Position numbers and translations under genes: made by a program
Origin: Larkinella soli
GTDB lineage: Bacteria > Bacteroidota > Bacteroidia > Cytophagales > Spirosomataceae
Direction of reading: 5' to 3'
DNA: 64,000 nt
Assembly (NCBI RefSeq): GCF_003703975.1
Contig: NZ_ML112622.1
Location: 63,971-127,970, forward strand
Part shown: positions 24,156 to 31,965 of the stretch, piece after piece
Layout: every line of letters starts with the position of its first letter
How positions within the stretch are numbered: the stretch's first letter is position 1
Notes under the pieces: generated by a model
What the model was told of the DNA's origin: nothing
What the model saw: only the letters and a program-made list of their open reading frames with translations
The model's database searches: none

Positions 24156-24270
24156 TTGTCCACGAATGGACAATTTCCTACCCCGTTTGCACCCAAAACA
24201 GCCCTTCTGCCGCCTGCAGGCCCATTCAGAAATTCTGGCGAGGTATTTGTACGACAAAAACTATACTAAT
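24156..24270 (+). promoter_or_regulatory. padR-permease regulatory region
   Basis: Perfect palindrome TTGTCCA-CGAA-TGGACAA (24156-24173), then 72 bp, then TTTGTACGACAAA directly followed by AACTATACTAAT (24246-24270), ending 56 bp before padR. Both elements recur with identical spacing before the permease relic at 19.0 kb. One may be the PadR operator. Confidence 0.6.
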
Positions 24271-24326
24271 CCGGAACAGGAAGGGCCGGCGGGCCTGGAC
24301 CCGGACGCGTTATTCCCCGATGTGCT

Positions 24327-24665
24327 ATGAAACGAGCATTTTTAGGTGAGCTGGAAGAAATCGTCCTGCTGACGGTGGCCGCTCTGCAGGAGTCGGCCTA
24401 CTGTGCATCGATTACCCAAACCATCGAGCAGCAGATGGCCCGCAGCATCAGCTTTCCGACGGTCCACACCACCCTGCAACGGCTGGAGGAGAAGGGTTTC
24501 GTCTCCTCCCGGATGGGCGGGGCAACGGCCGAGCGGGGAGGGCGTCAGAAACGCCTGTTCACGGTCACGGCGGCCGGTCAGCGGGCCCTGATCGACTCCC
24601 GGCAGGTGCGCAGTCAGTTGTGGGAGCAGATTCCGACTCAGGTACTACAGCTATGGGGTATTTAA
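24327..24665 (+). CDS. PadR family transcriptional regulator
   Basis: A 112-residue PadR winged-helix protein: LGELEEIVLLTVAALQ, then the recognition region ISFPTVHTTLQRLEEKGFV, the wing (GGRQKRLFTVTAAGQRAL) and a short C-terminal helix. It is most likely the repressor of the permease gene that overlaps its 3' end by 13 bp, an arrangement common in Cytophagales. Overlap implies translational coupling. Confidence 0.9.
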   Translation: MKRAFLGELEEIVLLTVAALQESAYCASITQTIEQQMARSISFPTVHTTLQRLEEKGFVSSRMGGATAERGGRQKRLFTVTAAGQRALIDSRQVRSQLWEQIPTQVLQLWGI

Positions 24666-27307
24666 CCAACGGCGGGGAGAACCACCCCGGACCACCCCGC
24701 TGGGCGGAGTGGCTGCTGAGCCGCTTTACCCCGCACGGCATGGAAGACGAGCTGCAGGGCGACCTGCAGGAGATGTTCGCCTACTGGGTGAAAACCGCCG
24801 GTTTGCGGGTGGCCCGCCGACGGTATGCAGTGGCGGTGCTGCGGCTGATCCGCCCTTTTTCCCGGCCGGTAACCCGACCGGTTCATGACGATCCTCAACC
24901 CTTTCCATTCCATCCGGCTATGATTCGTAACTATCTCAAAATCGCCTTCCGCAACCTGGTCAAAAACGGGGTGTATTCCTCTATCAACATCGGCGGGCTT
25001 GCCTTGGGAATGGCCGTCGCGATGCTCATCGGCCTGTGGATGTACGACGAACTTACCTTTGACCGGTATTTCCGGAATTACGACCGCATTGCCAAAGTGA
25101 TGCAAACCGGGAACTTCAACGGGGAGGTGTTTCACGGCAGTTATAATCCGGCTCCGATGGGGCCTGAACTCCGGACGAAATACGGCGACAATTTTACCCA
25201 CGTCATCATGTCGTCCTGGACGGATGATCACATTCTGGCCTTCGGCGACAAAAAATTCACCAGAACCGGCAACTATCTGAGTGCGGATGCGCCGGAGATG
25301 CTGACGCTGAAGATGCTCGGCGGAACGCGGGCGGGCCTGAAAGACCCCGCGTCGATTTTGCTGTCCAAATCGGTGGCCGATGCCCTTTTCGGCACCACCG
25401 ATCCGGTCGGTAAAATGATGAAGATCGACAATAAGCTGGATGTGAAGGTGACCGGTGTCTATGAAGACTTTCCCTACAATACCGAGTTCAGGGAGATGAA
25501 ATTCATCGCTCCCTGGGACCTCTATGTTTCATCGGAAAACTGGGTGCGGGAAGCTCAGGACAAGGTAGAATGGGGAAATAACTCCTGGCAGGTGCTGGTG
25601 CAGATCGCGCCGAACGCCACGTTCGACGCCGTGTCGGACAAGATCAGGGACATCCGGCTGAAACATTCCCCGGAAGTAGCGTTTCTGAAGCCGAAAGTAT
25701 ACCTGCAACCCATGCGGGCATGGCACCTTTACACCGGCTGGGATAAGGCCGGGAAGGTGGAAGGCCGGATCCAGTACGTATGGCTGTTCGGAATTATCGG
25801 GGTGTTTGTGCTGCTGCTGGCCTGTATCAATTTCATGAATCTGTCTACGGCCCGTTCCGAGAAGCGGGCCAAAGAGGTGGGTATTCGCAAAGCCGTCGGC
25901 TCCCAGCGAAGTCAGTTGATCAGTCAGTTTTTCAGCGAGTCGCTGCTGGTGGTCGGGTTCGCCTTCGGCCTGTCGATCCTGCTGGTGCTGCTGACGCTGC
26001 CCGTTTTCAATGAAGTAGCGGATAAACGGATCGGCATCTTATGGAGCAACCCCGTCTTCTGGCTTGGCTGTATCGGTTTCAGCGTATTGACCGGGCTGAT
26101 TGCCGGAAGCTATCCGGCGCTCTATCTGTCGTCGTTTCAGGCGGTCAAAGTGCTGAAAGGTACTTTCCGGGTCGGCCGGTTTGCCTCCCTTCCCCGTCAG
26201 GTGCTGGTCGTGGTGCAGTTTACGGTTTCGGTGACGCTCATCATCGGCACGATCATCGTGTTCCGCCAGATCGAGCATGCCAAAAACCGGCCGGTAGGCT
26301 ATGAACGCAGCGGCCTGGTGACGGTGGCCATGAATACGCCCGAACTGCATCAGCACTACAATGCCCTTCGCAGCGAACTGATCCGGACCGGCGCCGTAAT
26401 CGACATGGCAACCTCCTCGGCCCCGGCGACCGACCTGAACTCGCAGAACAGCGGATTCGACTGGGTGGGAAAAGACCCTAACTTCAAGGAAAACTTCGGC
26501 ACCATTGCCGTTTCGCACGATTTCGGCAAAACCGTGGGCTGGCAGTTCGTGCAGGGCCGCGATCTTTCCCGGCAATTTGCCGGCGATTCGTCGGGCGTGG
26601 TGCTGAATGAAACGGCCGTCCGGTACATGGGCCTCAAAGAACCGGTCGGAAAGCAGATCAAGTGGAACGGGCGGCCTTTTCGGATCGTAGGGGTGATCCG
26701 GGACATGCTGATGGATTCTCCCTTCGAACCGGTCACCCAAACGGTTTATATGCTGGATTACGGCTGGGCGAACGTCATCAACATCAAACTCAATCCGGCC
26801 CGCAGCGCCGGCGAGTCACTGGCTAAAATCGAAACCGTATTCCGTAAATTCAATCCCGGCAGTCCCTTCGATTATCGATTCACGGAGCAGGAGTATGCCT
26901 CCAAATTTGCCTCCGAGGAACGGATCGCCAGGCTGGCTTCCGGCTTCGCCATGCTCGCCATCCTGATCAGTTGCCTGGGCCTGTTTGGGCTGGCTTCTTT
27001 CGTGGCCGAGCAGCGCACGAAGGAGATCGGCGTCCGGAAGGTGCTGGGGGCGTCGGTCGCCAACGTCTGGGTGCTGCTTTCCCGGGACTTTGTGATCCTG
27101 GTAATCATTGCCCTCGGCATCGCTACGCCCCTCGCCTGGTATTTACTGGGCAACTGGCTTCAGAAATATACGTACCATACGGAACTGTCCTGGTGGATTT
27201 TTGCCGTGTCGGGCGCGGGCGCCCTGCTGGTTACCCTGCTCACCGTGAGTTTCCAGAGCATCAAAGCCGCTTTGATCAATCCGGTGAAGAGTTTGCGCAG
27301 TGAGTGA
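24653..27307 (+). CDS. FtsX/MacB-type ABC permease with N-terminal prefix domain
   Basis: An 884-residue protein. I use the ATG at 24653 (MGYLTNGGENHPGPPRWAEW), which overlaps padR. Residues 1-90 are the soluble permease prefix domain (PPRWAEWLLSRFTP...ELQGDLQEMF). Two MacB-like periplasmic domains and two FtsX membrane blocks follow; ARSEKRAKEVGIRKAVGSQR and AEQRTKEIGVRKVLGAS are the hallmark loops after the membrane helices. No ATPase gene is adjacent, so it must use one encoded elsewhere. Such permeases export peptides or lipids or transmit mechanical signals. A decayed paralogue lies at 18.2-19.0 kb. Confidence 0.9.
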   Translation: MGYLTNGGENHPGPPRWAEWLLSRFTPHGMEDELQGDLQEMFAYWVKTAGLRVARRRYAVAVLRLIRPFSRPVTRPVHDDPQPFPFHPAMIRNYLKIAFRNLVKNGVYSSINIGGLALGMAVAMLIGLWMYDELTFDRYFRNYDRIAKVMQTGNFNGEVFHGSYNPAPMGPELRTKYGDNFTHVIMSSWTDDHILAFGDKKFTRTGNYLSADAPEMLTLKMLGGTRAGLKDPASILLSKSVADALFGTTDPVGKMMKIDNKLDVKVTGVYEDFPYNTEFREMKFIAPWDLYVSSENWVREAQDKVEWGNNSWQVLVQIAPNATFDAVSDKIRDIRLKHSPEVAFLKPKVYLQPMRAWHLYTGWDKAGKVEGRIQYVWLFGIIGVFVLLLACINFMNLSTARSEKRAKEVGIRKAVGSQRSQLISQFFSESLLVVGFAFGLSILLVLLTLPVFNEVADKRIGILWSNPVFWLGCIGFSVLTGLIAGSYPALYLSSFQAVKVLKGTFRVGRFASLPRQVLVVVQFTVSVTLIIGTIIVFRQIEHAKNRPVGYERSGLVTVAMNTPELHQHYNALRSELIRTGAVIDMATSSAPATDLNSQNSGFDWVGKDPNFKENFGTIAVSHDFGKTVGWQFVQGRDLSRQFAGDSSGVVLNETAVRYMGLKEPVGKQIKWNGRPFRIVGVIRDMLMDSPFEPVTQTVYMLDYGWANVINIKLNPARSAGESLAKIETVFRKFNPGSPFDYRFTEQEYASKFASEERIARLASGFAMLAILISCLGLFGLASFVAEQRTKEIGVRKVLGASVANVWVLLSRDFVILVIIALGIATPLAWYLLGNWLQKYTYHTELSWWIFAVSGAGALLVTLLTVSFQSIKAALINPVKSLRSE

Positions 27308-27328
27308 AGTCCGATCCGATTCTTTCGC

Positions 27329-27360
27329 AGAGCGCACCGGCTGTACAGCCGGTGCGCTCT
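27329..27360 (+). terminator. Perfect 32-bp palindrome, terminator of the permease
   Basis: Sixteen-base arms AGAGCGCACCGGCTGT and ACAGCCGGTGCGCTCT with no loop bases between, 21 bp after the permease stop, followed by GATTTTA. It should stop most transcription, so the next gene probably has its own promoter. Confidence 0.7.
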
Positions 27361-27459
27361 GATTTTAAGGCCCTTCACGTGCAACATTCTCTCCGGCCGT
27401 GTGTCGTTAGCCTATCAGTCCCTCACACGCCCGTTCCATCTGCTAATGAACACCCCCTT

Positions 27460-29868
27460 ATGAGACCCTTTCTACTCATTCTGTTCGCCTGTGCCCTGGC
27501 TTCCGGCTTCGCCTGGGCGCAGCCTTCCGGAGTTTCCGGCTCCCTGCTTGATTCCACGGCCAATAAACCGGTTGAATTCGCTACGGTGGCTTTACTGAAA
27601 GACGGCAAAATCAGCAAAGGAGCCGTATCGGACCCGAAGGGAATGTTCAGCTTCTCCGAGGTGGAAACAGGCACATATACCCTTCAGGTTTCCTTCATGG
27701 GTTTTACCTCAAAAACCGTGGCCCCGTTCCGGGTCGAAAGCGGGCAGAAGGTGCAGCTGGGTGTTATCCTGCTCTCCCGGTCCGTTCAGCAACTGGCCCA
27801 GGTGACCGTCACCGAGCAGAAGTCCCTGTTCGAGGAGAGGTCCGACCGGATGGTGTATAACGCGGAGAAGGATATCAGCATCAAAGGCGGTGATGCCACC
27901 GATGTGCTGCGCAAGATTCCGGCGGTGGCCGTCGACATCGAAGGCAATGTCCAGCTGCGGGGCAGCGCCAACATCAAGGTGCTGATCAACAACAAACCCT
28001 CCAGCGTCGTGGCCCGGAGCATTTCGGAAGCCCTGAAACAAATTCCCGCCGACATCATCAAACAGGTCGAGGTCATCACTTCGCCCTCGGCCAAATACGA
28101 CGCCGAAGGCACGGCCGGCATCATTAACATCATTACCAAGAAAAACGCCCTCAAAGGGACCAGCGGCTCGATTAGCCCCAACTTCGGGCAATGGAACAAC
28201 TGGCAGAACGCCACCCTGAACCATCGCATGAAAAAGCTGGGAATCTCGGCCAACGGGGGCTTCAACAACTGGCGAAACAAACGGTATATGGAGTTCCGTC
28301 GGTCGTATACCACCCTGGATACCCTGTCCAGTCAGCTTCAGACCCAATGGATCAACGGCCGGGGGCAGAACTTTTACGGCAGCCTGAACGCGGATTGGGA
28401 CATCGACTCCCTGAACCGGCTGGGCGCCGGAATCAACTATTACAATGGCGCCAATACCAACGGCTTCGACATCGATTTCACCGAAAGCAGCCAGGGCGAA
28501 GTCCGGCAGTATTTCCACCGGGACATGAGCCGCACCTACGACTGGGGCGGGGCAACGATCAATCTGGATTATACCCGCCTGTTCAAACAGCCCAAAAAGG
28601 AACTGACACTGCTGATGATGTATGCCTTCGACGGGGAGGACAGCGATTACTGGTCCAATCTGAAAAACCGGGATAACGCCGTCTACTACCGGGAGAAAAG
28701 CTATAACATCAGCAATAATAAGGAGGGAACCCTTCAACTGGACTTCACCCTGCCGCTGGACACCATCAGTACGCTGGAGACGGGCACCAAAACGATCTTC
28801 CGAAAGATCCTGAGCGACTACCGGATCGCCAGTGATCCGGACGGCTCGGCAACCTTTACCGATATACCCGCCCTGGCCAACGTCTTCGACTACGCCCAGC
28901 AGGTGGCCGCGGCCTATGTGGTCTACAGCCGCACCCCGAAGAAAAAATGGGGCATCAACCTCGGCGCCCGCTACGAGCATACGTTCATTCAGGCCAACTT
29001 TCTCAACGGCACCGCTCCGTTCACCGATACGTACGGCAACTTCATTCCGAACATCAGCCTGTCGCGTCGGTTGCCCAAAGAGCAGCAGGTCCGCCTGAGT
29101 TACACCCAGCGCATTCAGCGCCCCCAGTTTTATTACCTCAACCCGTACGTCAATCAGTCGGATTCCAAAAACCTGTACGGCGGCAATCCGTACCTGGACC
29201 CGGAACTTACGCATTCGGCAGAGGCCAATTACAGCATCTCCATCAAGCAGACGAGCCTGAATGCGTCGCTGTTTCTGCGCCAGACCAACAACGCCATCGA
29301 AAGCATCACGACCGTCGACGACCAGGGGGTGCTGCGGCAGATCTTCCAGAATGTGGCCCAAAATTCGGCCTATGGAGTCAACCTGAGCGCCAATGCCAAA
29401 ATTCTGAAGCAATGGTCGGTGAACGGTTCACTCAACGTCTTTTATAACGTCCTGGAAAGCGCCGAACTGAAGATGCGGAACGAAGACTGGATGTACCGCG
29501 TCAACCTGAACTCGACGATCGATTTCGGAAAAGGCATCAAAATGCAGCTTTTCGGCTTCTATAACTCCGCCCGGGTCACCCTCCAGGGGAAGTTCGGAAG
29601 CTTCGGCTTCTACAACATGGTCATTCAGAAAGAAATCCTGAAGAAAAAGGGAACCATCGGGTTTGGATACGACAACCCGTTCAGCGAAACCATCCGCTGG
29701 CGTAACGATTACGTCGGTGCCAATTTTGCGCAGGCTCAGGACGTGGCCATGTACCGTCGGGGCTGGCGGCTGAATCTCAAATATGAATTCGGGAAGATGA
29801 ACGGAAGCCCCCGGCAAAAGAAGCGGATCAGCAACGACGACAAGAAAGCCGGCGAAAGCAGCAATTGA
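27460..29868 (+). CDS. Outer membrane beta-barrel protein with carboxypeptidase-like domain
   Basis: An 802-residue protein starting at the ATG at 27460, which is followed at once by a signal peptide (MRPFLLILFACALASGFAWA). A CarboxypepD_reg-like domain (about 25-105), a plug-like domain (ITEQKSLFEERSDRMVYNAEKD...DVLRKIPAV...IKVLINNKPS...VEVITSPSAKYDAEGTAGIINIITKK) and an OMP_b-brl_3 barrel follow. This family is TonB-receptor-like but lacks SusD partners and is of unknown ligand. The longer upstream frame to 27304 runs through the terminator and is not used. Confidence 0.88.
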   Translation: MRPFLLILFACALASGFAWAQPSGVSGSLLDSTANKPVEFATVALLKDGKISKGAVSDPKGMFSFSEVETGTYTLQVSFMGFTSKTVAPFRVESGQKVQLGVILLSRSVQQLAQVTVTEQKSLFEERSDRMVYNAEKDISIKGGDATDVLRKIPAVAVDIEGNVQLRGSANIKVLINNKPSSVVARSISEALKQIPADIIKQVEVITSPSAKYDAEGTAGIINIITKKNALKGTSGSISPNFGQWNNWQNATLNHRMKKLGISANGGFNNWRNKRYMEFRRSYTTLDTLSSQLQTQWINGRGQNFYGSLNADWDIDSLNRLGAGINYYNGANTNGFDIDFTESSQGEVRQYFHRDMSRTYDWGGATINLDYTRLFKQPKKELTLLMMYAFDGEDSDYWSNLKNRDNAVYYREKSYNISNNKEGTLQLDFTLPLDTISTLETGTKTIFRKILSDYRIASDPDGSATFTDIPALANVFDYAQQVAAAYVVYSRTPKKKWGINLGARYEHTFIQANFLNGTAPFTDTYGNFIPNISLSRRLPKEQQVRLSYTQRIQRPQFYYLNPYVNQSDSKNLYGGNPYLDPELTHSAEANYSISIKQTSLNASLFLRQTNNAIESITTVDDQGVLRQIFQNVAQNSAYGVNLSANAKILKQWSVNGSLNVFYNVLESAELKMRNEDWMYRVNLNSTIDFGKGIKMQLFGFYNSARVTLQGKFGSFGFYNMVIQKEILKKKGTIGFGYDNPFSETIRWRNDYVGANFAQAQDVAMYRRGWRLNLKYEFGKMNGSPRQKKRISNDDKKAGESSN

Positions 29869-30253
29869 TCACGGCGCAGACGACGGCCGGAAAGGCTTAC
29901 CGGCGCGTGGCTTTGATACGGCGGATCACTAAACCAAAACTCTTCCTTAATCGTCCGGTTCGTCACGGATAATCCTCTAACCCAAAGCGCGGCTGAAGTT
30001 TGTGAATGATTTGTAAAACGGATTCAGGGGATTATTACCGGTCGGAGATTCAAAAACCGCGTTTTAGTGGTTAGTTTAGGGTCGGCAACCATCAGTAAAT
30101 CGATGCCGGGTTGAAAAATTACCGGTCCGGTCGTTTCGATCGACAGCCGCATTTTTCCTCAGAAGCTTTCCGAAAACGAGGAAAAAGCCACGCCTTTGTT
30201 TGGTCGTAATCCGTTTGCCCGACGATGTATCCTGCACATAATTGCAGAAAACC
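29869..30253. other. Intergenic stretch, nothing recognised
   Basis: About 385 bp between two plus-strand genes. No credible frame, RNA or clear terminator. The promoter of the next gene presumably lies near its right end. Confidence 0.5.
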
Positions 30254-30934
30254 ATGAAACTAAAACTTCTGACCCTTTTGGTATTTTGGCTCGTTGGCAG
30301 ACAGGCCGAAGCCCAGACCCCTGCGCCATCCGGACTTGACCGGCTCGAAAAACTGCAACCGGTGAAGGTAAGCGTTTCCCGGGTTGTTTATCTTAACAGG
30401 AATGCCATTCGGGTTGTCGACACGGCGAAGGGCATTACGGATGAGGTCAAGTTCGCCAAACTCAAAGACGTCCAGTTTCAGAATGGGGTCATCGAGCTGG
30501 AATTGGCCGGTAAACCACTGGGCACTGCCGTCGAAACGGCCAGGGGGTTTGTCGGCATCGCCTTCCGGATCGCCCCGGACAACTCCCGGTTCGAGTGTAT
30601 TTACCTGCGGCCCACCAACGGCCGGGCGGAGGATCAGGTTCGGCGGAATCATTCGGTGCAATACGTTTCCTATCCGGACTTCCCCTGGCAAAAGACCCGC
30701 AAAGAGACTCCGGAAAAATATGAATCCTATGTGGATCTGGTGCCGGGTGAGTGGACCAGAGTCCGGATAGAGATTCAGGGGGAGAAGGCCCGGTTATTTG
30801 TACACGGTTCCGGTCAGCCTTCGCTGATTGTCAATGATTTAAAACTGGGTCCCAACCAGGCGGGAGCCATCGGGTTATGGGTAGGCTCGGGAACGGAAGC
30901 CCATTTTACCAACCTGAAGATCAGCCCGCTTTAA
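30254..30934 (+). CDS. Exported LamG/concanavalin-like protein
   Basis: A 226-residue protein with a signal peptide (MKLKLLTLLVFWLVGRQAEA) and one jelly-roll domain. The signs are alternating beta strands with FVGIAFRI, FECIYLRPTNG, EWTRVRIEIQGEKARLFV and GAIGLWVGSGTEAHFTNLKI, the last being the typical closing strand of LamG and DUF1080-like (family 16-type) domains. Such proteins bind or cleave saccharides; no catalytic acid pair is evident to me. Single gene. Confidence 0.7.
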   Translation: MKLKLLTLLVFWLVGRQAEAQTPAPSGLDRLEKLQPVKVSVSRVVYLNRNAIRVVDTAKGITDEVKFAKLKDVQFQNGVIELELAGKPLGTAVETARGFVGIAFRIAPDNSRFECIYLRPTNGRAEDQVRRNHSVQYVSYPDFPWQKTRKETPEKYESYVDLVPGEWTRVRIEIQGEKARLFVHGSGQPSLIVNDLKLGPNQAGAIGLWVGSGTEAHFTNLKISPL

Positions 30935-31208
30935 GCGCAAAACCGGCCTTCCCGCCGAATCCGCCCTGTATTCATAAGTCCCCGGCGTCGCCTTCCGGAA
31001 TCCGATTCCGCGGAGCTGCGTTTTTCCGGATTTGACTAATTACTGCCCGGCCCCCGCAGGATATTCAGTTTTCCCTACCAGTTACCGCTCCGTAGTAGCG
31101 GACGCTGCTGCGGCATTCTACCTTTGAACCATCGAAGGGCCGTCAACACCTCGAAACACTACGGACCTCGCCGATTTTTAACCATCCACATCCAAACACA
31201 ACAGTACA

Positions 31209-31601
31209 ATGAACACTATCATGCCATCGTCAACCGGCAACTCGCTGCTGGAAAATTACGTTTCCGTTCTGAAAAAATACAACGACTTCAACGGGCGGGC
31301 CCGGCGGAGCGAGTACTGGCAATTCGTCCTGATCAATGTGGCGATCACGCAGGTGCTGAACATTACGAACATCATGCTTTTCAACGGCTTCGCCCTGATC
31401 GCCTGGGTGGTGCTGCTGTTCAACCTGGCGATTCTGCTGCCTACCATCGCCGTTGCGATCCGGCGCATGCACGACGTCGGCAAAAGCGGCTGGTTTGTCC
31501 TGGTTCCCATCTACAACTTCATCCTGGCCGTTACGGAAGGAGAGCGCAGTTCGAACCAGTACGGAAACGACCCGAAAGCCAAAACCGCCCAAATGGCCTG
31601 A
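31209..31601 (+). CDS. DUF805 membrane protein
   Basis: A 130-residue inner-membrane protein. The DUF805 signature is clear: an N-terminal Y-x-x-VLKKYNDFNGRARRSEYWQF, then membrane helices, and RRMHDVGKSGWFVLVPIYNFILAVTEGE. The function of the family is unknown. A strong terminator follows at 31627, so it is monocistronic. Confidence 0.88.
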   Translation: MNTIMPSSTGNSLLENYVSVLKKYNDFNGRARRSEYWQFVLINVAITQVLNITNIMLFNGFALIAWVVLLFNLAILLPTIAVAIRRMHDVGKSGWFVLVPIYNFILAVTEGERSSNQYGNDPKAKTAQMA

Positions 31602-31626
31602 TTTCCGACTCTATATTCACCCTAAG

Positions 31627-31663
31627 GGAAACCCGGTTTCGCAAGAGACCGGGTTTCCTTTTT
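31627..31663 (+). terminator. Terminator of the DUF805 gene
   Basis: GGAAACCCGGT (31627-31637) pairs perfectly with ACCGGGTTTCC (31648-31658) and is followed by TTTTT. Confidence 0.85.
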
Positions 31664-31672
31664 GGTGCCTGG

Positions 31673-31828
31673 ACCACCCCAACCCCTCCTTATCAAGGAG
31701 GGGCTTTGCGCTTCCGGTTGAGAAGTTGTCCGTCGGAGCCCCACCTTAGCCGGAAAGAGCGATGCGCTGCCGGTTAGGAAGCTATTAGTGTAAGCCCCCC
31801 TCCTTACCAAGGAGGGGCCGGGGGTGGT
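31673..31828. repeat. Dispersed palindromic element, copy A
   Basis: Ends ACCACCCC and GGGGTGGT are inverted. Just inside each end sits a hairpin: CCCCTCCTT-ATC-AAGGAGGGG on the left and CCCTCCTT-ACC-AAGGAGGG on the right. The interior is about 80 bp and not conserved with the other copies. Copies B (42169) and C (48580) have the same plan. It lies between convergent genes. Confidence 0.7.
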
Positions 31829-31903
31829 TTAGGCGGTGGGCTAATGGCTACATCGAACCACCCCCGAAGCGACTGAAAGTGGGAAAAGACGGCGAACCTC
31901 CAT

Positions 31904-31935
31904 AAAAAACAAGCCCGGGCTCTCCGGCCCGGGCT
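31904..31935 (-). terminator. Terminator of the T9SS beta-helix gene
   Basis: On the minus strand, AGCCCGGGC and GCCCGGGCT form a 9-bp stem followed by a T-run (A-run at 31904-31909 on the plus strand). Confidence 0.7.
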
Positions 31936-31965
31936 GTCCCGTTTTACCTAATGGAAAATGGAATT

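Noticed and set aside
27709-29412. 567-codon minus-strand frame opposite the beta-barrel gene
   Set aside because: Mirror frame of a GC-rich gene; the plus strand has a signal peptide and known domains.
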